A DNA stretch of 64,000 nucleotides, taken from the NCBI GenBank assembly GCA_963813375.1, contig CAWEYT010000010.1:310001-374000 (forward strand), given 5' to 3'. This stretch comes from DASTFY01 sp963813375 (GTDB lineage Bacteria > Actinomycetota > Acidimicrobiia > Acidimicrobiales > Ilumatobacteraceae). Positions 55,923 through 64,000 of the stretch are shown here, one piece after another. The position numbers and the translations under genes were made by a program. A model generated the notes under the pieces. That model saw only the letters and a program-made list of their open reading frames with translations, searched no databases and was not told the DNA's origin. Within the stretch, counting starts at the first letter, position 1, and every line of letters starts with the position of its first letter.

Positions 55923-57356
55923 CGGGCGCTCTCCAGCAGCTCGCGGGCCACGGCCCGGTCGTCGAAGGGACGCTTCTCCCCCGCCACCGTCTGGGTCGTC
56001 TCGTGACCCTTGCCGGCGATCACGACGACGTCGCCCGCGGCCGCCTCCGCGAGCGCCCGGGCGATCGCCCGGCGGCGGTCGACCTCGGTGATGACGATGT
56101 CGCGGCGGGGAACCGGGACGCCGGCCACGATCGCCGCCACGATGGCGTCGGGGTCCTCGCTGCGGGGGTTGTCGGAGGTGACGACGACCAGGTCGGCGCC
56201 CTCGGCGGCCGACCGGCCCATCAGCGGACGCTTCTCGGCGTCGCGGTCGCCGCCGCAGCCGAAAACCGCGATGATCCTGCCCGGCGTCACCTCCCGCAAC
56301 TCGCTCAGCAGGCCGGCGAGGGCGTCCGGTGTGTGCGCGAAGTCGACGACGACCCGGAAGGGCTGCCCAGCGTCGACCGCCTCCATCCGGCCCGGCACCG
56401 GCGCGACCTCGCCGAGGCCGGCGGCGATGACGTCGTCGGCGATGCCCAGGGCACCGGCGGCTGTCGCCGCGGCCAGCGCGTTGGCGACGTTGAACCGGCC
56501 CCCGAGCGGGCAGGGTGACCTCGTGGCCCCGCCATCGGAAACGGCTCCCGGTCGGGCCGACGGTGAGGTCCTCGGCGTCGGACAGGCCGAACGGGAGGAT
56601 GGGGATCGGCGCGGCGTCGGTGAGCTGGCGGCCGTGGACGTCGTCGACGTTGACGACACCCACGGCCGCCCGATCGGGCGTGAAGAGGCTGGCCTTGGCG
56701 GCGAAGTAGCGCTCGACGGTGCCGTGCAGGTCGAGGTGGTCGCGACCGAGGTTCGTGAACACGGCCACGGCGAAGCGGGTGCCGTCGACGCGGTGCAGCG
56801 CGAGGGCGTGCGAGGAGACCTCCATGGCGACAGCCCGGCGTCCGGCGTCGGCCATCTCGGCCAGCCGGGCCTGCAACTCGGGCGCCTCGGGGGTGGTGAA
56901 GGAGCCGGTGAGGGTGCCCACGACCCCGGTGGACCAACCGGCGCGCTCGAGGATGGCCGCCAGCAGGTAGCTCGTGGTGGTCTTGCCGTTCGTCCCGGTG
57001 ATGCCGACGACGGCCATCCGTTCCGACGGGTGACCCCACAGCGTGGCAGCCAGCGAGCCGACGGCCAGCCTGGTGTCGGGGACGACGAGTTGGGTGGCCT
57101 CGACGTCGAGGACGTGGTCGACGAGCAGCGCCGTCGCCCCGGCACCGACCGCGTCGGCCGCGAAGTCGTGGCCGTCCGCCCGCTCGCCCCGCAGGCAGCA
57201 GAACAGGTCACCCGTCCTGACCCGGTGGGAGTCGAGCGTCATGCCCGCGATGGTGACCGAACCATCGCCGCTGATCCGCGCGGCCACCGCGGGCGCCTCC
57301 ATAGCCAGTGCCGTCACCAGTGCCGTCGCCGTCATGCTCCGCCGCCCATCCGTCAC
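55919..57356 (-). CDS. murE: UDP-MurNAc-L-Ala-D-Glu:meso-DAP ligase (MurE), frameshifted
   Basis: Adds meso-diaminopimelate. GTG 57356 overlaps the PBP stop by 4 nt. DSHRVRTGDLFCCLRGERAD, VVGITGTNGKTTTSYLLAAI (P-loop) and NLGRDHLDLHGTVERYFAAK follow. One extra base near 56507 breaks the frame at HEVTLP; it resumes LGGRFNVANALAAATAAGAL, FAHTPDALAGLLSELREVTP. VVVTSDNPRSEDPDAIVAAI has the DNPR motif that marks DAP specificity. About 478 residues after repair. The unrepaired frame runs on into mraY and should not be read as a fusion. Confidence 0.93.
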
Positions 57357-59239
57357 GGTTGATCGGGGGCCACGTCACAGGTGCCGCCGCCGGCCGTCGG
57401 CGGGACCTGCAGGCTGCGCAGCGCCTCCCGCGCCACGTCGACGAAGAGGGGCGCGGCGACCAGCCCGCCGTAGTGGTCGCCCGAGCCCGGCGGCTCGTCG
57501 ATCGACACCAGGACCGTCAGCTGCGGGCTCTCGGCGGGGACGAACCCGGCGAAGCTGGCGTAGTACTTCTTGCGGCCGGCGGCATCGACATAGCCGCCGG
57601 AGTCGCGAGCCTTGTAGGACGTTCCCGTCTTGCCCGCCACCGTGTAGCCGTCGATCTGCGCCCGCTTGCCCGTCCCCCGGCAGACGACCTCGCGCAGGAT
57701 CTGGTTCATCTCGTCGGCGGCCGGCCGGCTCAGGACCTCGCGGCTCTCGGAGGCCGGTGCCGGCACTTCCTGCCCGTCCCGGCCGATGGTGGAGCGGACG
57801 AGGCGAGGGGCCACGTACGTGCCGCCGTTGGCGATGGTGTTCATCGCCGCCGCCAGCTGCACGGCCGTCACGGCGACGCCCTGCCCATAGGCGACGGTGT
57901 AGCGCTCGGTCCCCTGCCAGTCCTCGGCGTTCTCGAGGATGCCCTCGGCCTCGCCCGGGAACCCGAGGCCGCTCCGGTCGCCGAAGCCGAAGGCCCGCAG
58001 GTACTGCTCCTGCTTCTCGGCTCCGAGATCGCGGCTGACGGTCATCGTGCCGATGTTGGAGGACTTGGCGATGATGGTGGCCAGGGTCATGGGCTCGGTG
58101 GCGTGCGGCGCGGCGTCGGTGAACACGTGGTCGGAGAACTTCTGGCGGGCGGGGATCACCCAGGTCGTCTGGGGGGTCGCCACTCCCTCCTGGATGGCGG
58201 CGGCCGCGGTCACGATCTTGGCCACTGAACCGGGCTCATAGGTGTCGACCACGGCCAGGTTGGCCGAGGCCAGCTCGACCCGCCCGCTGTCCGCGTCGCG
58301 CCGGGCGTTGGCCATGGCCAGCACGTCACCGGTGGCGGTCTCCATCACCACGACCATGCCGCCGCGGGCCTGGACCGCCTCGACCTGCGCGATCAGCAGC
58401 CGCTCGGTGACGTACTGGAGGTTGCGGTCGAGGGTCAGCACCAGGTCGTCCCCGGGCGTGGGCGGCACCATGTCGTAGACGCCGGAGGGGATGGTCCGGC
58501 CATCCTCACCGCGCTCGCGCACCAGCTCACCGGGCTCGCCGGTCAGCAGCTCGTCGAACTCGAGCTCCAGCCCGGCCGTGCCCTTCCCGTCCGGATCGGT
58601 CGAGCCGATGACGCTCCGGGCCAGGTCCTCGCTGGGCTGGAAGCGCTTGAGCTCCGGGTAGGTGCTGATGCCCGGCAGGCGGAGCACCCGTACCTGTTCG
58701 GCCACCGCGTCGTCCACCTGGCGGGCCACGTAGGCGAACTCCCGCGCATCGTTCTCGGACGTCCGCGTCAGGCGTTCGGCCAGCGCCGCCGTCCGCTCGG
58801 CATCCAGCCCCAGCACCGGGGCGAGGGCGTTGGCGGTGCCGGCGGGATCGACCACGAGGCGGGGATCGGCCCAGATCGTCGTCTGGGGGATGGAGATGGC
58901 CAGCTCGTAGCCGTTGCGGTCGAAGATGGCGCCGCGGTCGGCGGGAAGGGAGGTCGAACGGACCCGCTGGCGCTCGCCGGCCTCCCGGAAGCCGGCCGCC
59001 TCCGCGGTCTGGAGCAACGCCACGCGGCCGAGCAGGAGGGCGAAGCCGGCCAGCGCGAACACCAGCACCGCCACCAGGCGGGGACGGGGACGGCCGCCGA
59101 TCCGGGCCAACCGCTGGGGAACGGCGCGGCGGGCTCCTGTTCGATTGTTGGGGGCTCGTTCTTGGGGGGCGCGGCTGGTGGGGGCGGCGCCGGTGGTGCG
59201 GCGGCGGCCCGGCTCACCGCGGGAGCGGCCCCCGGTCAC
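57353..59239 (-). CDS. ftsI: Septal class B penicillin-binding protein (FtsI/PBP3 like)
   Basis: Transpeptidase of division. 628 residues; GTG 59239 overlaps the ftsL stop by 4 nt. A basic N-terminus, one membrane helix (RLVAVLVFALAGFALLLGRV), the PBP dimer domain (LPADRGAIFDRNGYELAISI), and the transpeptidase domain with SxxK in EPGSVAKIVTAAAA (Ser about 338), the SxN in IIAKSSNIGTMTVSRD and KTGT in GYTVAGKTGTSYKARD. No PASTA domains. Partner of FtsW in this operon. Confidence 0.92.
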   Translation of the reverse strand: MTGGRSRGEPGRRRTTGAAPTSRAPQERAPNNRTGARRAVPQRLARIGGRPRPRLVAVLVFALAGFALLLGRVALLQTAEAAGFREAGERQRVRSTSLPADRGAIFDRNGYELAISIPQTTIWADPRLVVDPAGTANALAPVLGLDAERTAALAERLTRTSENDAREFAYVARQVDDAVAEQVRVLRLPGISTYPELKRFQPSEDLARSVIGSTDPDGKGTAGLELEFDELLTGEPGELVRERGEDGRTIPSGVYDMVPPTPGDDLVLTLDRNLQYVTERLLIAQVEAVQARGGMVVVMETATGDVLAMANARRDADSGRVELASANLAVVDTYEPGSVAKIVTAAAAIQEGVATPQTTWVIPARQKFSDHVFTDAAPHATEPMTLATIIAKSSNIGTMTVSRDLGAEKQEQYLRAFGFGDRSGLGFPGEAEGILENAEDWQGTERYTVAYGQGVAVTAVQLAAAMNTIANGGTYVAPRLVRSTIGRDGQEVPAPASESREVLSRPAADEMNQILREVVCRGTGKRAQIDGYTVAGKTGTSYKARDSGGYVDAAGRKKYYASFAGFVPAESPQLTVLVSIDEPPGSGDHYGGLVAAPLFVDVAREALRSLQVPPTAGGGTCDVAPDQP

Positions 59240-59811
59240 GGGGCTCGTCCCGTGATCTCCTTGACCTGCCCCCACTCCGGACGGCCCGCACCGGTGCCCG
59301 ACGTGGGATCTCCGACGGCTTCGCCGGTGGCCGCCGCCACGTAGTTCACGACGTCGCCTGTGGGTGTGAGGTAGAGGGGCGCGGAGGCCGGCACCATGCC
59401 GAGGCGCTCGGTGGCCGTCGGGACGATGTAGTCGGGCGATTGCAGACGGGCCACGGCCAGGCGCAGCCGGTCGTAGTAGTCCCTGGCGTCCTGGACCTCA
59501 CGGTTGATGCGGTCGAGTTGCTGCTGGTTCTGGGCCAGCGTCACCTGGACGGCCGTCAGCCCCAGGAGCCCGAAGAAGATCACCGCGCACAGGGCGGCCA
59601 CGACCATGCCGATCACCCGCCGGCGCGGCACCGGCCCGACGACGGTGAGGCGCGGTCGGAGCGGCCGTGACGGCCGGCCGGGACGCGGCGGCGCCGGTGC
59701 GACTGTCACTGTGGCCGTGGGCCGTAGCTGCGGGGCCGTCGCGTCGCGGCTGACCGGGATCGGCGGCGCGAGGCTTCGGCGCGAGCGGAGGGGCAGGGAC
59801 AGGACGGCCAC
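59236..59811 (-). CDS. ftsL: FtsL/FtsB-like septum protein
   Basis: 191 residues from GTG 59811, 6 bp after rsmH. A Pro/Arg-rich cytoplasmic part (residues 1-65) is followed by one helix (IGMVVAALCAVIFFGLLGLT) and a coiled coil QNQQQLDRINREVQDARDYY, then DRLRLAVARLQSPDYIVPTA and TERLGMVPASAPLYL, the ERLGM motif of FtsL-type proteins. Its place between rsmH and the PBP fits FtsL. Confidence 0.82.
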   Translation of the reverse strand: MAVLSLPLRSRRSLAPPIPVSRDATAPQLRPTATVTVAPAPPRPGRPSRPLRPRLTVVGPVPRRRVIGMVVAALCAVIFFGLLGLTAVQVTLAQNQQQLDRINREVQDARDYYDRLRLAVARLQSPDYIVPTATERLGMVPASAPLYLTPTGDVVNYVAAATGEAVGDPTSGTGAGRPEWGQVKEITGRAP

Positions 59812-59817
59812 GGTGGC

Positions 59818-60765
59818 TCACTGGCCGGATGCCAGCTTCTCCACGGCTCGCAGGCGGGCGGACTCGGCCCGGCGGTTCAGGGCGATCTCGGCGGCCTGGG
59901 GCTTGAGGGCACCGGGCCGCAGGAGACGGACGGTGGCGACGGCGTCGCAGACGCACGGTAGGCCGGGCGGGCAGGTGCACCCGCCCGTCGCCGCGTGGCG
60001 GAAGCGGTCCTTCACGATCCGGTCCTCGCCCGAGTGGTAGGCCAGCGCGATCACCCGGCCGCCCGGCCGTGTCTTCTCGATGGCCCGGTCGAGGGCGCTC
60101 GGGAGCACGTCGAGCTCGCGGTTGACCGCGATCCGGATGGCCTGGAAGGTCCGCTTGGCCGGGTGCCCGCCGCGACGTCGGGCGGGGGCGGGAATGGCCC
60201 CGGCCACGATGCCGGCCAGCTCGGAGGTGGACTCGACGGGGCGGGCCTCGACGATGGCCTTGGCGATGCGGCGGGCGTAGCGCTCGTCGCCGTAGGCGGC
60301 CAGCACGTGAGCCAGCTCGGCCTCCTGATAGCCGTTGACGACGTCGCTGGCGGACCAGGGATCGTCGGGATCCATGCGCATGTCCAGCGGGGAGTCCCAC
60401 CGGTAGGAGAAGCCGCGCTCGGGCTCGTCCAGCTGGGGCGAGGACACCCCGAGGTCGAACAGCACCCCTGAGATCTCGTCTTCTCTGATGGCCAGGTCGC
60501 TCATGATCTGTCCGAGGTGATCGAAGCGGGAGCGGACCAGCGTGACCCGGTCGGCGAAGGGGGCCAGGTGGGCAGTGGCGGCAGCCACGGCTCGGGGGTC
60601 CCGATCCATACCCAGGATCCGCACGTCGGGACGCGACTCGAGAAGGCGGCGGGCATGCCCACCACCTCCCACCGTGGCGTCGACGATCACACCGGGCGGG
60701 ACGGGCCGGAACAGCTCGACCACCTCCTCGGCCATGACCGGGATGTGGAGGAACGGTGTCGTCAT
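59818..60765 (-). CDS. rsmH: 16S rRNA (cytosine-1402-N4) methyltransferase RsmH
   Basis: 315 residues, complete. ATG 60765. FLHIPVMAEEVVELFRPVPP, then VIVDATVGGGGHARRLLES (SAM motif), GVLFDLGVSSPQLDEPERGF, SPLDMRMDPDDPWSASDVVN, and C-terminal RTFQAIRIAVNRELDVLPSA and VIALAYHSGEDRIVKDRFRH. A 294-bp leader separates it from mraZ. Confidence 0.95.
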   Translation of the reverse strand: MTTPFLHIPVMAEEVVELFRPVPPGVIVDATVGGGGHARRLLESRPDVRILGMDRDPRAVAAATAHLAPFADRVTLVRSRFDHLGQIMSDLAIREDEISGVLFDLGVSSPQLDEPERGFSYRWDSPLDMRMDPDDPWSASDVVNGYQEAELAHVLAAYGDERYARRIAKAIVEARPVESTSELAGIVAGAIPAPARRRGGHPAKRTFQAIRIAVNRELDVLPSALDRAIEKTRPGGRVIALAYHSGEDRIVKDRFRHAATGGCTCPPGLPCVCDAVATVRLLRPGALKPQAAEIALNRRAESARLRAVEKLASGQ

Positions 60766-61059
60766 CGTCCCGACGGTGCCATGTGCTCGACACCGACAGC
60801 CACGTCCACCAGCAGAACCCTTCGTCGGCCCCGCTCATCTGCAGCCCCCCGGCCGGCGGTTGCTGCCGGGATGTCTCCCCGACGAGCGAGACGGAAGCGG
60901 GCGGAGTTGGGGCTGTCCATCTTGCCGGCCGGGAGACTGCGGATGAGCGGAGCAAGTCCGGGTTCGCTCTCGTTCGTGTCCTCGTCCTCCTCTCTGTGGT
61001 TGGTTTGGTCAGATCGTGCGAGCGGTGTTGATCAAGCCCTGTTGATCAGGCCGTGCTGA
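60766..61059. other. mraZ-rsmH intergenic leader with inverted repeat
   Basis: This 294-bp stretch has no convincing gene on either strand. It contains a 29-bp inverted repeat with arms at 60831-60859 (CCGCTCATCTGCAGCCCCCC start) and 60922-60950, which pair with about five mismatches around a 62-nt spacer. It also contains a 14-bp triple repeat at its mraZ end (61026-61067). No terminator U-tract is present, so read-through from the mraZ promoter into rsmH is likely. Confidence 0.55.
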
Positions 61060-61067
61060 TCAGGTGG
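61026..61067. repeat. Three 14-bp tandem repeats over the mraZ stop codon
   Basis: TGTTGATCAAGCCC (61026), TGTTGATCAGGCCG (61040), TGCTGATCAGGTGG (61054): three units of exactly 14 bp built around TGATCA palindromes. The third includes the TGA stop of mraZ (61060-61062). Confidence 0.85.
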
Positions 61068-61473
61068 CGCCCTTGATCGCCAGGCCACCGGCGGTGTTCT
61101 GGCGCTCGAAGGCGTCGGGGTGCCAGACCTCGACCCGATCGAAGGCGCCGGAGACCACGACGGGGCTGCTGGGCTCGATGCCGGCGAAACCCCGCATCTC
61201 GCGGTCGATGGTGACGCGGCCCTGGCCGTCGACGGAGACGGAGAAGGCGTTGCTGGCCTTGGCCCGCAACTCGGCGCGGGTCAGCTCGCCTCGCTTCTGC
61301 CGTTCCATCAGCTCGTTGGCCATGGCTTCGAACGCCTCCGGGGTCATCACTTCGATGCAGCCGTCTTGTCCGTAGGCGAGGTAGCAGCGCGGTTCGAAGC
61401 GCGGACGGAAGTCCGAAGGCAGTGCCAACCGGCCCTTCGGGTCCAGCTGGCGCTCGTACTTGCCTACGAACAC
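61060..61473 (-). CDS. mraZ: Transcriptional regulator MraZ
   Basis: DNA-binding AbrB-like regulator of the division cluster. 137 residues. GTG 61473 (VFVGKYERQLDPKGRLALPS) is the family start, with AAGGA about 9 nt upstream. SpoVT/AbrB domains: KGRLALPSDFRPRFEP and GQGRVTIDREMRGFAGIEPS. It represses its own operon by binding GTGG-type direct repeats, which are present upstream at 61550-61658. A frame to 61596 gives a longer N-terminus but would include the operator. Confidence 0.93.
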   Translation of the reverse strand: MFVGKYERQLDPKGRLALPSDFRPRFEPRCYLAYGQDGCIEVMTPEAFEAMANELMERQKRGELTRAELRAKASNAFSVSVDGQGRVTIDREMRGFAGIEPSSPVVVSGAFDRVEVWHPDAFERQNTAGGLAIKGAT

Positions 61474-61549
61474 CCGATCGGTTCCTTGCCTCTGTCGTGC
61501 TGATGCCTGCCTCTGGTCCTGCCGTGGATCTCGGGTGTTCCGGCGGCAC

Positions 61550-61658
61550 CCACCGCCCTCCCACCGATCCCCACTGGCCCCCACCGTACGCGCCACTTGC
61601 CCCCACTGTCAACCACTTCTCCCCACTTACCCCCTTATCGCGCCCCACCACGCCCCAC
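61550..61658 (-). promoter_or_regulatory. mraZ promoter with an extended MraZ box array
   Basis: On the minus strand a -35 TTGACA (61612-61607) and a -10 TACGGT (61588-61583) are separated by 18 bp. Around them, GTGG occurs (as CCAC on the + strand) at 61550, 61561, 61571, 61581, 61593, 61603, 61613, 61623 and again at 61645 and 61655. Spacing is 10-12 bp, one DNA turn. This is the pattern of MraZ binding sites; ten boxes are more than the three or four usually described. Confidence 0.82.
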
Positions 61659-61700
61659 CACGCCCCCGCCCCGCCCACCCACCACGATCTCCCAGAACCC

Positions 61701-61747
61701 GTCTCGCGGAGCCTGGTTGCGGAAAGCGCAACGGGGCTCCGCGAGAC
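61701..61747. terminator. Long hairpin between the lipoate ligase-like gene and mraZ promoter
   Basis: GTCTCGCGGAGCC (61701-61713) pairs with GGCTCCGCGAGAC (61735-61747), with an inner GTTGCG/CGCAAC stem. It follows the lplA-like stop by 80 bp on the minus strand. A second, 9-bp inverted repeat (GTCCGGCGA/TCGCCGGAC) lies at 61777-61806 among GCGAATCG repeats. Confidence 0.75.
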
Positions 61748-61828
61748 AGCCGATCGGCGAATTCGACCAGCGAATCGTCCGGCGAATCGACGGCGAATCG
61801 CCGGACGAGCGCGCGGGCGCGCGTCGCG

Positions 61829-62512
61829 TCAGGGCAGGGCGGCGAGGAAGGCGGCGCGCAGGTCGGCGTCGGGCACGTCGAGCGTGGCCACGGAGCCGGT
61901 CAGCTCCTGCGCCGCGGGTCGGGGCGGGTTGAGCAGCTCCACGAGGGCCGCCGGATCCCAGCGCCGGTAGACGGCGCACTGGAAGCGGGCCCAGTTCCTG
62001 GTCCGGCGCTGGCTGATGCCGACCAGCTTGCGCCCCGCCACCTGCACCTCGCCCGGCCCGAGGCCGGCGAAGCAGACGAGGCTCGACCACGGCGTGCGCA
62101 CCAATCCCCCGCGGTGGACCTCGGCGCCGTTCGCGCCGAATCCCGCCGCCACCCGCGCCCACACCGCGCCCAACCAGTGGGCGGCCCGGCCCACATCGGC
62201 GTCCCACAGGGGGTCACCGACGGGCAGCACCACGTCCACCCACGAGACCTCGCCCGGCACGAGGAGGACCGCGCCACCCCCGCTGTGGCGGCGCACGAGC
62301 TCCACGCCCGACCGCTCCAGGGCGCCCTCGTCCACGACATCAGCGCGCTGGCTCGAGCCGAGCACCAGGGCAGGGCGCGTCGCGGTGAGCCACCACACGG
62401 CGCGCCCGGCCGGCGTCGCGACCTCACGACCGTGGAGCTCGGCGGCCGAACCCTGGTACACCTCGACGGCCCAGCGGGCTGAGCTCATGGGGCCCAGCCG
62501 GGCCGTGCTCAC
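61829..62512 (-). CDS. Lipoate-protein ligase A family protein
   Basis: 227 residues. GTG 62512 overlaps the HNH gene stop by 4 nt. The biotin/lipoyl ligase fold motif is VELVRRHSGGGAVLLVPGE, followed by SWVDVVLPVGDPLWDADVGR and VAGRKLVGISQRRTRNWARF with the catalytic Lys. The C-terminal half is short. A lipoate or octanoate transfer role is inferred from the family; several such proteins have other acyl substrates. Its operon partner is an HNH nuclease, a neighbourhood of unknown meaning. Confidence 0.8.
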   Translation of the reverse strand: MSTARLGPMSSARWAVEVYQGSAAELHGREVATPAGRAVWWLTATRPALVLGSSQRADVVDEGALERSGVELVRRHSGGGAVLLVPGEVSWVDVVLPVGDPLWDADVGRAAHWLGAVWARVAAGFGANGAEVHRGGLVRTPWSSLVCFAGLGPGEVQVAGRKLVGISQRRTRNWARFQCAVYRRWDPAALVELLNPPRPAAQELTGSVATLDVPDADLRAAFLAALP

Positions 62513-63021
62513 GAGGCCCGGGTGAAGGTCTGGTGCGCCAGGTAGGGCTTCCAGGAGTCCGGGACGCTGCCCACCGCCACCACCACCCACGCCAACTCCC
62601 GGGGGGTGGCCGGCCGGCGGGCCAGCCGCATGCCGGCCTCGTCCGGCGTGCGGTCCCGCTTGCGCAGGTTGCACGGCCGGCAGGCCGCAGCCACGTTCTC
62701 CCAGCTGTGATCGCCACCCCGGCTCCGAGGCAGCACATGGTCGATCGAGTCGGCGTGGCCACCGCAGTACTGGCAGCTGTGGTTGTCCCGAGCGAACACG
62801 GCTCGCCGGGACAGCGCGGTGCGGCGGTGGTAGGGCACCTTCACGACGTAGCGCAACCGGACCACGAGCGGGCGGGCGACGCAACGGCGGGCAGAGCGGA
62901 TCTGCGTGCCGTCGTCGTGCAGGACCTCGGCCTTCTCCGACAGGACGAGGCAGACGGCCCGCCGCACGGACACGACGCTGAGCGGCTCGTAGGTCGCGTT
63001 GAGGACGAGCGCGCTCTGCAT
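62509..63021 (-). CDS. HNH endonuclease family protein
   Basis: 170 residues. MQSALVLNATYEPLSVVSVR is a well-known start of this conserved actinobacterial family. The HNH motif is SCQYCGGHADSIDHVLPRSR and GGDHSWENVAAACRPCNLRK with two CxxC pairs (CQYC, CRPC), binding zinc. Single domain, no mobile-element neighbours. Housekeeping role unknown. Confidence 0.9.
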   Translation of the reverse strand: MQSALVLNATYEPLSVVSVRRAVCLVLSEKAEVLHDDGTQIRSARRCVARPLVVRLRYVVKVPYHRRTALSRRAVFARDNHSCQYCGGHADSIDHVLPRSRGGDHSWENVAAACRPCNLRKRDRTPDEAGMRLARRPATPRELAWVVVAVGSVPDSWKPYLAHQTFTRAS

Positions 63022-63116
63022 CGTCGGAACCTAGGCCGCGTCCCCGCCGGTCAGGACGGATTTCGGGCGCTGGCCTGGGCGGGACCGGCGCCGGTCTCGA
63101 TCGGGTGGTGGGCCGC

Positions 63117-63371
63117 TCATGTCGTCGACCGCCAGCGACGGCACCAGTCGAGGTACCGGACGACGTCGGCCGCGTCCATCGGGTGCTGCGGATCGCCGTA
63201 CTGGGTGAGCAGACGGAACCGGCGGTACCCGGCGGGCGGGACGGGCAGGAACGGGGGCCGGCGCCACCAGCCCGGGCCGGCCAGCCTCCGGAGCTGCCGC
63301 AGGGCCGTCGGCCACAGCCCCGGCCGTGCGGCGACCGCGCCGACCACCCCCGTCACCCCGCTCGGCGTCAC
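63117..63371 (-). CDS. Small conserved hypothetical protein
   Basis: 84 residues from GTG 63371. RPGLWPTALRQLRRLAGPGW then WRRPPFLPVPPAGYRRFRLL and AADVVRYLDWCRRW. I recall similar short proteins in many actinobacteria with the same WRR-P-FLPVP pattern, function unknown. 95 bp upstream of the HNH start, same strand. Confidence 0.72.
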   Translation of the reverse strand: MTPSGVTGVVGAVAARPGLWPTALRQLRRLAGPGWWRRPPFLPVPPAGYRRFRLLTQYGDPQHPMDAADVVRYLDWCRRWRSTT

Positions 63372-63392
63372 CCGTCCGCCTCCACCGCTAGC

Positions 63393-64000
63393 TCAGCCTT
63401 TGAGCTTCTGCTGCTCGGCCCAGGTGAGGGCGTCACCACGGGGCTCTTTGGGCAGGCCCAGGACCATCTCGCCCAGGATGTTCCTCTGGATCTGCGAGGT
63501 GCCCGCGTAGATGGTGCCGGCCCGGGCGTTGAGGAAGGTCGTCGCCCACGAGGCGGTCGAGTTCGGGGCGCCGGCGTCGTCGGTCTGGAAGGCGGTCGAC
63601 GGCTCGCGACCCTCGGGTACCAGCGCGGCCACGCCGAGGATGTCGATCGCCAGCTCGGTCACGACCCGGTGGTACTCGCTCCAGTAGAGCTTGGAGATGG
63701 CGCCGTCCGGACCGGGATGGTGGCCGGCCAGGAAGCGGGTCAGGGTGCGCATCCCGAGGTAGCGCATGATCTGCACCTTGGACCAGCACCACGCCAGCCG
63801 CTGGCGGATGATCGGATCGTCGGCCACACCGCGCTCACGGGCCAGGGACAGCAAGCGGTCGAGCTCGGCCTGGAACCGGATGGGCACCGTGGCGGCCGCC
63901 TCGCCGCGCTCGAACCCGAGCAACGTCATCGCCACCGCCCAGCCGTTGTTGACCCCGCCCACGACGTGGTCCTTCGGGCAGACGGCGTCCGTGAAGTAGA
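63393..64000 (-). CDS. Acyl-CoA dehydrogenase family protein, 5' end cut by window edge
   Basis: 202 residues from the window edge to the stop at 63393; the N-terminal part lies outside. YFTDAVCPKDHVVGGVNNGW is the start of the C-terminal helical domain, VQIMRYLGMRTLTRFLAG follows, and FLNARAGTIYAGTSQIQRNI with LGEMVLGLPKEPRG is the FAD-binding end. The IYAGTSQIQRNI motif carries no catalytic Glu at the usual EGTSEIQ place (AGTSQIQ), which fits an FadE-type subunit of a steroid or heteromeric dehydrogenase. Identity of the substrate is unknown. Confidence 0.88.
   Translation of the reverse strand, partial: YFTDAVCPKDHVVGGVNNGWAVAMTLLGFERGEAAATVPIRFQAELDRLLSLARERGVADDPIIRQRLAWCWSKVQIMRYLGMRTLTRFLAGHHPGPDGAISKLYWSEYHRVVTELAIDILGVAALVPEGREPSTAFQTDDAGAPNSTASWATTFLNARAGTIYAGTSQIQRNILGEMVLGLPKEPRGDALTWAEQQKLKG

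Noticed and set aside
54876..57356. A single long frame that looks like a MurE-MraY fusion
   Set aside because: The middle part is not MurE-like in that frame. A one-base indel at about 56507 explains it, and the GTGA overlap is the normal gene junction.

Overview
This window is a 64-kb piece of a very GC-rich actinobacterial chromosome. The gene content points to an environmental, deep-branching actinobacterium, and my best guess is class Acidimicrobiia. The evidence is mycothiol synthesis (mshC), F420 enzymes (an F420:NADP oxidoreductase and an LLM-class oxidoreductase), an InhA-type enoyl reductase, a bacterial proteasome activator, menaquinone synthesis, a meso-DAP type MurE, and Wag31/SepF/YggT next to ftsZ. 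The class is inferred from gene content, not from a phylogeny. I saw no tRNA, rRNA, CRISPR array, prophage or insertion sequence.

Layout. 1-8.6 kb: lipid and cofactor genes (plsC end, mshC, F420:NADP reductase, fabI, acyl-CoA ligase, small membrane proteins, STAS and GAF-ANTAR regulators, MaoC hydratase, LLM oxidoreductase). 8.6-16.4 kb: a secreted lytic transglycosylase, then a regulatory and proteolytic locus with an ECF sigma factor, a 160-residue partner overlapping it by 4 nt, an unknown protein, a 899-residue TPR-CHAT caspase-like protease and a divergent subtilase. 16.5-28 kb: acyl-CoA dehydrogenase and a dispersed menaquinone set (menG, menF, menD, menH, menA, menB, menE) with a lipoprotein L,D-transpeptidase, a DsbA-like protein and an SDR. 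28-39 kb: YyaL-like protein, lipoprotein, nitroreductase, dnaE, proteasome activator, a phosphodiesterase and an Rrf2 regulator. 38-61.5 kb: a long minus-strand division and cell-wall cluster, read mraZ-rsmH-ftsL-pbp-murE-mraY-murD-ftsW-murG-murC-murB-ftsQ-ftsZ-yggS-sepF-yggT-divIVA-ileS-dksA like-lspA-rluD. 61.8-64 kb: lipoate ligase-like gene, HNH nuclease, a small conserved gene and the 3' part of an acyl-CoA dehydrogenase.

Most of the cell-wall genes overlap by ATGA or GTGA, so translational coupling is expected. Upstream of mraZ is a sigma70-type promoter embedded in a phased array of GTGG boxes, the expected MraZ operator. murF and ftsA are not in the cluster, and menC is not in the window.

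A caution for anyone using this annotation: about eighteen single-base frameshifts interrupt otherwise intact genes, including essential ones (dnaE, ftsZ, murE, murG, murC, murB). They are best explained as errors in the sequence, not biology. For each affected gene I give the whole span and the approximate break.

The most interesting candidate for an undescribed system is the ECF sigma / small partner / TPR-CHAT / subtilase locus (10650-16404). Other notable points are the extended MraZ operator, a 26-bp tandem duplication that breaks the start of the transglycosylase gene, and at least two families of structured intergenic repeats.
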